In this document: piece after piece, positions 32,172-40,615 of the stretch
Layout of the letters: each line of letters opens with the position of its first letter
Numbering within the stretch: the first letter of the stretch is position 1
Assembly: GCF_001700435.1 (NCBI RefSeq)
Contig: NZ_LYPC01000014.1
Location: 124,001 to 188,000, forward strand
Length of the DNA stretch: 64,000 nt
Reading direction: 5' to 3'
DNA from: Paenibacillus pectinilyticus
GTDB lineage: Bacteria; Bacillota; Bacilli; Paenibacillales; NBRC-103111
Position numbers and translations under genes: made by a program
The notes under the pieces: generated by a model
Database searches by the model: none
Seen by the model: the letters and a program-made list of their open reading frames with translations, nothing else
What the model was told of the DNA's origin: nothing

Positions 32172-33034
32172 CCCGAACCCCGAACCCCGAACCCCGAACC
32201 CCGAACCCCGAACCCCGAACCCCGAACCCCGAACCCCGAACCCCGAACCCCGAACCCCGAACCCCGAACCCCGAACCCCGAACCCCGAACCCCGAACCCC
32301 GAACCCCGAACCCCGAACCCCGAACCCCGAACCCCGAACCCCGAACCCCGAACCCCGAACCCCGAACCCCGAACCCCGAACCCCGAACCCCGAACCCCGA
32401 ACCCCGAACCCCGAACCCCGAACCCCGAACCCCGAACCCCGAACCCCGAACCCCGAACCCCGAACCCCGAACCCCGAACCCCGAACCCCGAACCCCGAAC
32501 CCCGAACCCCGAACCCCGAACCCCGAACCCCGAACCCCGAACCCCGAACCCCGAACCCCGAACCCCGAACCCCGAACCCCGAACCCCGAACCCCGAACCC
32601 CGAACCCCGAACCCCGAACCCCGAACCCCGAACCCCGAACCCCGAACCCCGAACCCCGAACCCCGAACCCCGAACCCCGAACCCCGAACCCCGAACCCCG
32701 AACCCCGAACCCCGAACCCCGAACCCCGAACCCCGAACCCCGAACCCCGAACCCCGAACCCCGAACCCCGAACCCCGAACCCCGAACCCCGAACCCCGAA
32801 CCCCGAACCCCGAACCCCGAACCCCGAACCCCGAACCCCGAACCCCGAACCCCGAACCCCGAACCCCGAACCCCGAACCCCGAACCCCGAACCCCGAACC
32901 CCGAACCCCGAACCCCGAACCCCGAACCCCGAACCCCGAACCCCGAACCCCGAACCCCGAACCCCGAACCCCGAACCCCGAACCCCGAACCCCGAACCCC
33001 GAACCCCGAACCCCGAACCCCGAACCCCGAACCC
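32172..33034. repeat. Perfect 7-bp tandem repeat, about 123 copies
   Basis: The unit CCCGAAC (complement GTTCGGG) repeats without a single visible error for 863 bp; the G of each unit keeps exact 7-bp phase from 32175 to 33029. At the left edge the unit decays into CCCAATC-like copies, and at the right one unit is a base short. Because 7 is not a multiple of 3 and the unit makes no stop, all six frames stay open and encode PNPEPRT or GVRGSGF heptapeptides; these are artefacts, not genes. The G-rich strand has the GGGG-TTC pattern expected to form G-quadruplexes. Confidence 0.97.
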
Positions 33035-33049
33035 GAATCCCCAAAACTC

Positions 33050-33270
33050 GAACACTTCAAAACATCGATCACTGGCATGTAGACCTTCAGTCCGTGGTCT
33101 TTCCGTGCACCACTGGCTTGTACACCGTCCCGCATAACACCCGGCTCCCAGTCATCGATGACTAATTCTGGTTTAGTCTGATATCTCCGAATTAAATGGG
33201 TGATTCCATCTCAAAAAAGGCGAATAGTCAGCTTCTGTCGAACTAATTCCTCATATTTCGTAGCTGTTAG
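33050..33270 (-). pseudogene. Possible decayed gene fragment beside the heptamer array
   Basis: On the minus strand one frame reads with protein-like composition for about 70 codons with a single TGA in the middle. It runs from LTATKYEELVRQKLTIRLF, across the TGA, through THLIRRYQTKPELVIDDW and EPGVMRDGVQASGARKDHG to LKVYMPVIDVLK, and then into the heptamer array. I do not recognise the family. It has no start codon with a ribosome site, and a TAG bounds it upstream. Chance cannot be excluded. Confidence 0.3.
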
Positions 33271-33282
33271 CTAGTTTGGTCA

Positions 33283-33360
33283 GTTTAGTTCGGCATTTTA
33301 GGACTAATCAAACAATACTGCTGCTACAGTGAAATTAGTTCGGTGTTTTCGGACTAGTAA
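33283..33360. repeat. Two hairpin repeats spaced 50 bp
   Basis: TTAGTTCGG ... GGACTAAT (from 33285) recurs 50 bp later as TTAGTTCGG ... GGACTAGT (from 33335). Each copy is itself an inverted repeat (TTAGTTC / GGACTAA with G-T pairs). They lie directly before the 41-bp array. Confidence 0.55.
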
Positions 33361-33690
33361 GTGGCCCGGTCGGGTGGGCTCGGAAACCGAGGCTAAGGTG
33401 AATGCCTCAGTCGGGTAGGCTCGGAAACCGAGGCTAAGGTGAATGCCTCGGTCGGGTAGGCTCGGAAACCGAGGCTAAGGTGAATGCCTCGGTCGGGTAG
33501 GCTCGGAAACCGAGGCTAAGGTGAATGCCTCGGTCGGGTAGGCTCGGAATCCGAGGCTAAGATGAGTGGCTCTGACGGATAGGCTCGGAATCCGAGGCTA
33601 AGTTGAATGGCCCGGTCGGTTAGGCACGGAAACCAAACCTAAGTTGAATGCCCCCGTCGAGTAAACTCGGAAACCGAGCTTAGAGTGAAG
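33361..33690. repeat. 41-bp tandem repeat array, locus 2 (8 units)
   Basis: The CTCGG core (degenerate CACGG in the seventh unit) occurs at 33379, 33420, 33461, 33502, 33543, 33584, 33625 and 33666, exactly 41 bp apart. The inner units are nearly identical (GGCTCGGAAACCGAGGCTAA followed by GGTGAATGCCTCGGTCGG); the outer ones have diverged. The core CTCGG-AAA-CCGAG is palindromic and matches that of the array at 212-447. No spacers and no cas genes, so it is not CRISPR. Confidence 0.92.
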
Positions 33691-33725
33691 AAACTATGGA
33701 ATATGCCTCGTATATCACTCGCGTA

Positions 33726-33754
33726 TTGACATATATCTACTATGGTTATATAAT
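33726..33754 (+). promoter_or_regulatory. Perfect consensus sigma-A promoter
   Basis: TTGACA (33726-33731), 17-bp spacer, TATAAT (33749-33754). It lies just after the 41-bp array and drives the possible RNA at 33761-34092. Confidence 0.82.
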
Positions 33755-33760
33755 ATACAG

Positions 33761-34092
33761 ATTGATTGAAATGAAAACATATAAACACTTCATATTTAGC
33801 CTCATTTACCCCACACGAACGATTAGCGAGAAGAAAGTAACCCCCTCTCCTTGTTTGTTTTTCTCCCAATGCGCAGTCCATCAGCTCATTTATGGTAAAC
33901 CCGAGGCAACGTAAGTGTTTCGGCAGTAAGTGTTTGTAACGCAATTCGCACTGGCGCGGTCATTGGAGCCGCAAGGATGGAAGAGAGGTAGGGCTTTCAT
34001 TGTTTTGATTCCAACACATGAATTACGCAATTTCATAGAGATCAATTGAATTCAAATCGTTTTCGTGCAGTCAAGTGCGAGAACGATTTTTT
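33761..34092 (+). ncRNA. Candidate non-coding transcript (promoter to terminator)
   Basis: A unit of about 330 nt between a perfect promoter and a good terminator. The only frame with an early ATG (33771, reading MKTYKHFIF) has no ribosome site, ends after 47 codons and shows no family resemblance. The sequence holds a C-rich segment (AACCCCCTCTCCTTG, near 33840) and a repeated AAGTGTTT, but I see no match to 6S, SRP, RNase P or tmRNA. A small peptide gene or relic cannot be excluded. Confidence 0.42.
34055..34092 (+). terminator. Rho-independent terminator of the 33.76-34.09 kb unit
   Basis: Stem AATCGTTTTCG / CGAGAACGATT (11 bp, one G-T), 12-nt loop, then six T. Confidence 0.85.
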
Positions 34093-34165
34093 GCTATGCA
34101 GTCATGTCTTGTCTTTGCTATGCAGTCATGTCTTGTCTTTGCTATACAAGTTATGCCTTACCTTC
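34090..34165. repeat. 24-bp tandem repeat, about 3 copies
   Basis: TTGCTATGCAGTCATGTCTT with four further bases is present twice exactly and a third time in decayed form (TTGCTATACAAGTTATGCCT). It starts inside the T-run of the preceding terminator. Confidence 0.75.
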
Positions 34166-34287
34166 GCATGTCTTTATGCATCACGTCGTTCTTTTGCAAC
34201 ATTGTGACAGAAATCGTCAATTCACTGGTGAAACCAGTCTACATCCTTTACAATAAAAACAAATCAACCAAAGGTTTGTTAAATACA

Positions 34288-34360
34288 ATTAAGCTCCCTA
34301 TAGTTCGTCCGATTAAGCTCCCTATTGATCGTACCATTAAGCTCCCTAAGTGGAGCTACT
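34288..34360. repeat. 24-bp tandem repeat, 3 copies, before the OsmC gene
   Basis: ATTAAGCTCCCTA occurs at 34288, 34312 and 34336, exactly 24 bp apart, with variable 11-bp tails. The last copy forms a small hairpin (AGCTCC-CTAAGT-GGAGCT). It abuts the 5' end of the OsmC gene. Confidence 0.75.
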
Positions 34361-34385
34361 ACCTATCGAAATGAGGCTCAACCCG

Positions 34386-34829
34386 ATGAGCGAACATCGC
34401 TTCGAACTCCGTGCATCCTGGTCTGGCGGCTTAGATGGCACGGGCCATATTCAAGCTGGTAACCTAACAACACCCATTTCAGTTCCGCGTGAATTGAATG
34501 GTCCTGGTACCGGATCCAATCCAGAAGAAATGCTGCTAGGCGCCGCGGCAACCTGCTATATCATCACACTCGGCACGCTGCTCCAGAGAGCCGAAATTAT
34601 TTCACTCGAGCTGCATTCCCACATCTACGTCGAAGACAAGCCAACGATGAAAGTAAACGCCATTACGCATCACCCCCTCATCATCATGCCGCCTCATACT
34701 TCCCAAGACCAATTGGATAAAATAAGCAAAGCCGCCCATCGTGCGGAGCAGACTTGCATGATTAGCAAAGCATTACGAGGTAATGTGAATGTGAGCGTTG
34801 AACCCGATATTCGAGTCTTAGGTACTTAG
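34386..34829 (+). CDS. OsmC/Ohr family protein
   Basis: A 147-residue OsmC-fold protein. Such proteins reduce organic peroxides through two cysteines, and both are in place here: one in LLGAAATCYIITLG and one in AHRAEQTCMISKAL. The glutamate/arginine layout fits the family loosely. ATG 34386 has GAGG nine bases upstream; ATG 34371 and GTG 34350 lie in the 24-bp repeat region and are less likely. It is followed after 33 bases by the sensor kinase gene; co-transcription is possible but a link in function is not evident. Confidence 0.85.
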   Translation: MSEHRFELRASWSGGLDGTGHIQAGNLTTPISVPRELNGPGTGSNPEEMLLGAAATCYIITLGTLLQRAEIISLELHSHIYVEDKPTMKVNAITHHPLIIMPPHTSQDQLDKISKAAHRAEQTCMISKALRGNVNVSVEPDIRVLGT

Positions 34830-34862
34830 ATAATTCCAAGGAAGAAGGAGAGCGGCACAGCG

Positions 34863-36674
34863 ATGAATCTGAACAAAAAAGTATTTATCGGCTTTTTAAT
34901 ATTCATCATCATCCCCTTATTTGTCCTAGGGTCAGCGGTGTACACGGTCTCGCAGCAGCTGATTGAGAAAAAGTATGGGGACCTGACGGAAGTTACCCTG
35001 CAGGCTATTTCACGGAACATCTACTACATGTTCAAGGAAGCCAACTATTTCTCCGATTTCTGGATGGTGAAGGATAGCATTCAAGGTATATATCGCACGA
35101 TTGATACGGTGAAACCAAGCGACGAATCCCTGTCCTCTTACGATCTGAATACGTTCGATACGCTGCTGCGCGGCTCGATTCTGACGTATTCACCTGTGCA
35201 AACGGTCGTTATTTACAACAATGCGGGTAAGTCGTTTAGCGCTGGAAGAACAAGCGGGAACGCCATTCCATGGACGACGCTTCAGCAAAGCTTGGCCTTC
35301 AAACACATTCAGGAATTGAATGGGAGCCCGCTCTGGATTGGACCGTCTGAGTTTAAGGAATTTGGCTCAGGCCGGGGGGAGTTTTATCAAGCGAGAATGG
35401 TCAAAGATTTCTGGACGATGGACAACCTAGGCTACATGCTGTTGAAATTTAAATTTAATGAGCTGGATCAGATTTTCAAATCGTTCAATACGAACGAGCA
35501 AAGTTCCAAACGCTATTTACTAGTGAACAAAAGCGGACTCATTTTCTACGATAATAAGCAAAATTTAGAAGGCGCCAACGTCCTACAGCTCCTGCCGAAT
35601 AAGTTGGATTTGGGTCTTACTAATTACAGCTTCCAAGCCAATTTTCAAAATGAAAAAAGTTTAGTTTCCTTATATCATTTGAATATTAATCAGATGGGTG
35701 TACAGGATTGGAGTGTTGTTTCAATCACTTCTTGGAAGTATGTTGCGGGTGAAATCGAGACGATCATGAAGCTCGTGGCGGGTATTACGTTTATCTGTTT
35801 GTTTTTTGCCTTGGTGTATAATCTCGTCTTCGTCCGAAGAATTATTCAACTGATTCTGCGCATGCTGTCCTCGATGAAGAAAGTGGAGCGGGGCGATCTT
35901 ACCACACGTATGGAAGAAAGCGGGAAGGATGAAACCTCGGCATTGGCAAGAGGATTTAATTCCTTGGTCGTTCGTGTGGAGGATCTGCTTGAGGAAGTGA
36001 AGCGACAGCAGGACCGTAAAAACAAGGCGGAGCTCATGCTGCTGCAAGCGCAGATTAAGCCTCACTTTCTTTTTAATACACTCGAATCCATTAATGTACT
36101 GGCGATCCAGAACCAAGGAAAGAAAGTCAGTCAAATGGTCGTGCGGCTAGGTAACTTACTGCGGATCGGTATGGAAAACAGGGAAGAGATTTCGCTGAAG
36201 CAGGAGCTTGAGCATTTGCGCAGCTATTTGGAAATTCAGGAATTCCGCTTTGAGGATCAGTTTCAGTATGTGATTGAGGCGCCGCCAGATGTACTCCAAG
36301 AGACTATATTAAAATTAACACTTCAACCTTTGGTTGAGAACAGCTTACAGCATGGTTTTGAACCCATCGATTATATGGGGCACATTACGATTAAAGTCGT
36401 CGATGAAGGAGAGCGTATCGGGCTATATGTCACGGATAACGGTGTTGGGATTAGCAATGAGAAATTAGCGAAATTCCATTACAAAACAGAGCTGGAGACG
36501 CCTTTTCATGAAATTTTAGAGTCCAATGAAGAACGCAGAGGGCTTGGCGTAAGTAACGTGGCCGATCGGATTCGGATTCAATATGGTGAGCACTTCGGGA
36601 TGTTTATTTGCTCACAAGAAGGTCATGGAACAACGATGAAGGTTGTAATACCGAAAAGGAAGAGGGATATCTAG
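34863..36674 (+). CDS. YesM-type sensor histidine kinase
   Basis: A 603-residue membrane kinase: two helices (IGFLIFIIIPLFVLGSAVY and the segment GITFICLFFALVYNLVFV) flank an extracytoplasmic sensor of about 260 residues. HAMP follows, then a His_kinase domain with the phosphorylated histidine in QIKPHFLFNTLE (H401), then HATPase (ENSLQHGF, DNGVGI). The AAGGAG site precedes the ATG. It overlaps the response-regulator gene by one base and is followed by an ABC transporter, so it most likely senses the sugar carried by it. Confidence 0.93.
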   Translation: MNLNKKVFIGFLIFIIIPLFVLGSAVYTVSQQLIEKKYGDLTEVTLQAISRNIYYMFKEANYFSDFWMVKDSIQGIYRTIDTVKPSDESLSSYDLNTFDTLLRGSILTYSPVQTVVIYNNAGKSFSAGRTSGNAIPWTTLQQSLAFKHIQELNGSPLWIGPSEFKEFGSGRGEFYQARMVKDFWTMDNLGYMLLKFKFNELDQIFKSFNTNEQSSKRYLLVNKSGLIFYDNKQNLEGANVLQLLPNKLDLGLTNYSFQANFQNEKSLVSLYHLNINQMGVQDWSVVSITSWKYVAGEIETIMKLVAGITFICLFFALVYNLVFVRRIIQLILRMLSSMKKVERGDLTTRMEESGKDETSALARGFNSLVVRVEDLLEEVKRQQDRKNKAELMLLQAQIKPHFLFNTLESINVLAIQNQGKKVSQMVVRLGNLLRIGMENREEISLKQELEHLRSYLEIQEFRFEDQFQYVIEAPPDVLQETILKLTLQPLVENSLQHGFEPIDYMGHITIKVVDEGERIGLYVTDNGVGISNEKLAKFHYKTELETPFHEILESNEERRGLGVSNVADRIRIQYGEHFGMFICSQEGHGTTMKVVIPKRKRDI

Positions 36675-38272
36675 TGAGGTTAAAAGCCATTTTAGCGGAT
36701 GATGAGCCTAACATTTTGCGCAATTTGCAAGCGGTCATTCCTTGGGAAGAACTCGATATCGATATTGTGGGCAAAGCCAGGAATGGGCTTGAGGCGTTAG
36801 AGCTTTGCGAACAGCATGTCCCAGACTTGGTGATGAGTGATATCCGGATGCCGCAGATGGATGGTATTACGTTTATACATAAATTAAGAGAGATCAATGA
36901 AGAGTGCACGGTGCTGATGGTGACGGGATACCAGGATTTTGAGTATGTACGCTCGCTATTAAGGGTTGGCGTGAGTGATTACATTCTTAAACCGATCAAT
37001 TATGAGGAGCTTGAGAACTCGATCCGAAAGTTAGCTGGTGAAATTCGAGCCCGAAAGATGATTCAACAGGAAGAACTCCAAAAATGGGGTAAAATCAGAG
37101 TCTTGGCTTATGAAAAAATTCTGCAAGATATTATGATGAATTACACGGATATCACGCCAACTACGCTGTTGCCGATTGATCATGGCGATTTGGAAACATT
37201 GAGATTTGTATGTGTAAGCATTGATGTGGATGATTATTCACAGAAATCGTTACATTGGTCAGAACAGGAGCGTAAGTTATGGAACTTCGCAGTTCGGAAT
37301 GTGATGCAGGATACGTTAGCGCAAGAGAATTCACAGTTCACTGTCCTCCAAATGCGGGAAGGCGAATGGTCTCTTCTTATGGCGTGGGAGGATGAGGCCG
37401 GTGGCTCTGTAGATGGAAAGTTGAATGACCTAGCGCAAAAACTGCAGCACAATGTTAGTCAATCGGTCAAATTGAACATAAGTATCGGCTATTTTCCAGT
37501 GCCCGTTGGCTTGCAGCAACTCTCGGATACATACAGAAAGCTGCAACGATTCATGCAATTGAATTTGGGTAAACGTCAATCTGTGCTGTCCTACAAAGAA
37601 ACCAAAGAGTCATCTGACGCGAATAGCTCCTTATGGTATCTCGTAGAGGAAATTGTAACAGGCATGAAGCAGCTGAACCGGCTCAAAACCGAGGATGCCC
37701 TGGACCGCTTGAAAGATTTGCTGGAAAGTCTGTCGGAAGGTTCATTCGCTCGAGCGTATCAGATGCTGCATTTTCTCATTCTGCATGTCCTGAGAGAGCT
37801 GCGGGAGATGAATGCGCTGGACCCACAAGAGGAGGAACAGATTTGGCGCGAGCTGGATAAAAGTGAAAGTATCCCGCATTTGCTGCAGGTGATGGTACAA
37901 CTCGTATCCATCGGACTAGAGGGCACGAACAAGAAGAAAAACAGCGAGCTGCTCATGGCTTCGGCCAAAGAATATATTCGTGCGAATTATTCAACCGATT
38001 TTGGCATTGAAGACATTGCCGGCAGCATCGGAATCTCCTCCAGCTATTTCAGCTTGTTATTCAAACAGCATTTCGGCGAAACGTTCGTGGAGTATGTGAC
38101 GAAGCATCGGATGGAGCTTGCGAAGTCGATGTTATTGCATAGTGATAAAAACATTACAGATATCGGGAAATCCTGTGGCTACATGGAACGGCGCTATTTT
38201 ACCAAAGTATTTCAGAAGTTTACAGGCGAAATTCCTTCCGAGTATCGGGATAAGCGAAAAGAAGGGAACTAG
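36674..38272 (+). CDS. YesN-type response regulator (receiver + AraC HTH)
   Basis: A 532-residue regulator. The receiver has ADDEPN at the N-terminus, the phospho-aspartate in LVMSDIRMP (D56) and the lysine in YILKPINYEE. A central region of about 290 residues precedes the AraC DNA-binding domain (FGIEDIAGSIGISSSYFSLLFKQHFGETFVEYV). GTG 36674 overlaps the kinase stop codon and has AGAGGG eight bases upstream. It probably activates the sugar transport genes that follow. Confidence 0.93.
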   Translation: MRLKAILADDEPNILRNLQAVIPWEELDIDIVGKARNGLEALELCEQHVPDLVMSDIRMPQMDGITFIHKLREINEECTVLMVTGYQDFEYVRSLLRVGVSDYILKPINYEELENSIRKLAGEIRARKMIQQEELQKWGKIRVLAYEKILQDIMMNYTDITPTTLLPIDHGDLETLRFVCVSIDVDDYSQKSLHWSEQERKLWNFAVRNVMQDTLAQENSQFTVLQMREGEWSLLMAWEDEAGGSVDGKLNDLAQKLQHNVSQSVKLNISIGYFPVPVGLQQLSDTYRKLQRFMQLNLGKRQSVLSYKETKESSDANSSLWYLVEEIVTGMKQLNRLKTEDALDRLKDLLESLSEGSFARAYQMLHFLILHVLRELREMNALDPQEEEQIWRELDKSESIPHLLQVMVQLVSIGLEGTNKKKNSELLMASAKEYIRANYSTDFGIEDIAGSIGISSSYFSLLFKQHFGETFVEYVTKHRMELAKSMLLHSDKNITDIGKSCGYMERRYFTKVFQKFTGEIPSEYRDKRKEGN

Positions 38273-38366
38273 AGGATTTTGCCCCTAGATAAGGAATTTA
38301 TCTGTCTTTAGTCCACGGAACGGTTCAATTATACTTAAATGGTAAGCTTAAAGGAGAACCAGCTGA

Positions 38367-39719
38367 ATGAGAAAACGAACGTTTATTTTAAGCACTGGTG
38401 CCATAGCGATAACTTGCATGATGTCTGGATGTTCGATTCTTTCTGGCAAAACCGATCCACAAGGTGGGACGGCGAATAACGGACAAGGGTCGCCGAACAA
38501 CCCTATTATGCTGACCATTCGGCATACTCAGGTGAAGGATACGCAGAAGAAACGACTTGCGATGCTGCAGGAGGTTGTCAAAGCAACCGAAGCGAAAGTA
38601 CCAGGCTTAACAATTACGCTGGATGGTGTGGAGGATAAGGTCAATCGATTCGAGAAGTTGAGAGCCGAAATGGCTGCGGGGAACCCGCCTGAGATTTTTG
38701 ATCTGTTCGGCGGTACGGATACGAAGGACTATGTGAAGGCGAATCGATTACTCGATCTGACCCCCATTCTACAAGAGCTAGGGTTAACGGATAAGTTTTA
38801 CAGCTTTGATGAATTTACGGTGAATGGCAAAATCTATGGTATCCCTATGGCTGGCTATGTCGAAGGGCTGTACTATAATAAGAAAATTTTGGCCGCTCAG
38901 GGGATCAAACCTCCTCAAACCTGGGACGAGCTGCTAGCGGCTTCAGCCAAGTTGAAGGCTGCCAAGATTACTCCTTTTGCCATGGCCGCGAAGGATTCCT
39001 GGGTGATTAATATGATGATTAATACGATGTGGGTAAGGACGGCGGGAACGGATTCGATTGAAGGATTTCTGAATGGGAGCAAGCATTGGACGGATCCTGA
39101 GGTGTTGAAAGCTTTTGAACAATATCAAACACTCATTCAAAAAGATTACTTCCAAGATGGCAGCCTTGCCCTGGCTTATGCCGAGCAGCAAAATACGTTC
39201 AGCAGCGGCGGCGCTGCGTTCATGTTCGATGGGAGCTGGGCCAATACACCGCTGTTAGATCCGGATAAGTCTTCCATTGTGAACGATGTTGGCTTCATGA
39301 ACTTTCCATCGATGGGTGGTCCCGGGGATGGTTATATCAATGGGGGTTGGTCCAATGCCTACGGATTCTCACAGAAGGTTACGCCTGATCAGTTGATGGC
39401 GATCAAAGAATTTATTAAACAAATGTACAATGAATCGATGCAAAAAAGGCAACTCGTTGAGGAAGGCATGCCTCCTGCCATGAAGCTACAAGACACGAGC
39501 CATGTCAATCCGCTGGTTACCGAAATCATGAACGTATTTACGTCTAGTAAGGGATCGTTTCCTGCTTTCGATTCACGCATTCAAACCAAAGTCCGGGAAA
39601 GATTAGAGCGCGGAATGCAAGAGCTGCTTGGCGGGCGAACCGATCCAGCGTCACTTATGACGGACTTAGAGAAGCAGCAGGAGGCTTCGAATAAAGAAGA
39701 GACCCATACGACGAAATAG
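38367..39719 (+). CDS. Sugar ABC transporter substrate-binding lipoprotein
   Basis: A 450-residue extracellular solute-binding protein of the carbohydrate type. The signal peptide ends in the lipobox MSGC (residues 19-22). Mature features include GNPPEIFDLFGG, YNKKILAAQGIKPPQTWDEL and FMFDGSWANTP, typical of family 1 binding proteins. AAAGGAGAACC lies upstream of the ATG. It forms an operon-like series with two permeases and a GH3 enzyme. The ligand cannot be read; an amino sugar is suggested by the GH3 gene. Confidence 0.92.
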   Translation: MRKRTFILSTGAIAITCMMSGCSILSGKTDPQGGTANNGQGSPNNPIMLTIRHTQVKDTQKKRLAMLQEVVKATEAKVPGLTITLDGVEDKVNRFEKLRAEMAAGNPPEIFDLFGGTDTKDYVKANRLLDLTPILQELGLTDKFYSFDEFTVNGKIYGIPMAGYVEGLYYNKKILAAQGIKPPQTWDELLAASAKLKAAKITPFAMAAKDSWVINMMINTMWVRTAGTDSIEGFLNGSKHWTDPEVLKAFEQYQTLIQKDYFQDGSLALAYAEQQNTFSSGGAAFMFDGSWANTPLLDPDKSSIVNDVGFMNFPSMGGPGDGYINGGWSNAYGFSQKVTPDQLMAIKEFIKQMYNESMQKRQLVEEGMPPAMKLQDTSHVNPLVTEIMNVFTSSKGSFPAFDSRIQTKVRERLERGMQELLGGRTDPASLMTDLEKQQEASNKEETHTTK

Positions 39720-39730
39720 TAGGTTGACAT

Positions 39731-40615
39731 ATGAACAAAATGGGAAGAAATGCTTGGGCGTACATGTTCTTTACTTTGCCGACGCTGCTGATATTCGCGA
39801 TATTTTTCTTATATCCGATGTTGATGTCGCTGCGCTATGGTTTTACGGAGTGGAATGGCATTTCCTCAGCCCAATTCAACGGACTAGACAATTTCGTTAC
39901 GGCATTCCACGACCCTTATTTCTGGGTGGCTGTGCGAAATAATCTGTTCTTCATCGGTTTCTCTGTGGGGATTCAAATACCCATCATTCTCGTTCTCGCC
40001 CTTTTGGTGAGCAAAATAAAGCGTTGGATTGGGTTTTACAAATCCCTCATTTTCCTTCCGACCATTCTATCCACTGCGGTGGTTGGCGTGCTCTGGGAAT
40101 TCATTTATCACCCGCAGGCTGGTTTGTTGAATCAAGTATTGAATGCAATCGGGCTATCGAAATGGCAGCATGCTTGGTTAGCTGAGGGAGCGACAGCGAT
40201 GCTCGCTGTTCTGGTCACAAATGCGTGGCAGTGGATGGGATTCTATGTGGTACTTGTCGTTTCCGCTATCTATGCCATCCCGAAGCATCTAGTAGAAGCG
40301 GCTCAAATGGATGGTGCCGGCAGCATCAGACAAGCATGGTCTGTCATTTTACCACTGTTAAGGCCAGTGATCCTCGTGATGATCCTCTTGTCCATAACAG
40401 GTGGGATGAAAGCGATGGACATTGTCGTCGTGATGACAGGCGGCAATCCCTATGGCATTACTGAGGTTATGGCCTCCTATATGATAAAGAAAGCTTATCG
40501 TATCGGTGAATACGGTTATGCCAATAGCATCGCGGTGTTGATCCTCGTGTTTACAGCTCTGTTAACGTCGATTTTCGGCTGGTTAACGCGAAAACCGGAG
40601 GAGGTGCGATTATGA
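39731..40615 (+). CDS. Sugar ABC transporter permease 1 (MalF-type)
   Basis: A 294-residue inner-membrane permease with six predicted helices and the EAA loop (LVEAAQMDGAGSIRQAWSVILPLLRP) that docks on the ATPase. It lies 11 bases after the binding-protein gene and overlaps the second permease by four bases. No ATPase gene is present here; systems of this kind in Bacillales share an MsmX-type ATPase encoded elsewhere. Confidence 0.93.
   Translation: MNKMGRNAWAYMFFTLPTLLIFAIFFLYPMLMSLRYGFTEWNGISSAQFNGLDNFVTAFHDPYFWVAVRNNLFFIGFSVGIQIPIILVLALLVSKIKRWIGFYKSLIFLPTILSTAVVGVLWEFIYHPQAGLLNQVLNAIGLSKWQHAWLAEGATAMLAVLVTNAWQWMGFYVVLVVSAIYAIPKHLVEAAQMDGAGSIRQAWSVILPLLRPVILVMILLSITGGMKAMDIVVVMTGGNPYGITEVMASYMIKKAYRIGEYGYANSIAVLILVFTALLTSIFGWLTRKPEEVRL

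Noticed and set aside
31529-33137. Long open frames across the heptamer array on both strands (proteins of PNPEPRT or GVRGSGF repeats)
   Set aside because: A stop-free 7-mer keeps all six frames open. These frames have no ribosome site and run into chemoreceptor 2 or spacer DNA, so they are artefacts of the repeat.
33361-33690. Regular 41-bp periodicity as a possible CRISPR array
   Set aside because: The whole 41-bp unit repeats with no unique spacers, and no cas genes are near.
33696-33944. Open frames of 72 (+) and 101 (-) codons near the consensus promoter
   Set aside because: Neither has a ribosome site or protein-like conservation, and the longer ones begin before the promoter or inside the 41-bp array.
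34065-34374. Overlapping open frames with CYAVMSCL-type repeats
   Set aside because: They are translations of the 24-bp repeats, start after a terminator and have no ribosome site.
38273-38366. Possible catabolite-response (cre) element before the sugar-binding lipoprotein gene
   Set aside because: By eye no sequence fits the cre consensus well enough in this short spacer.
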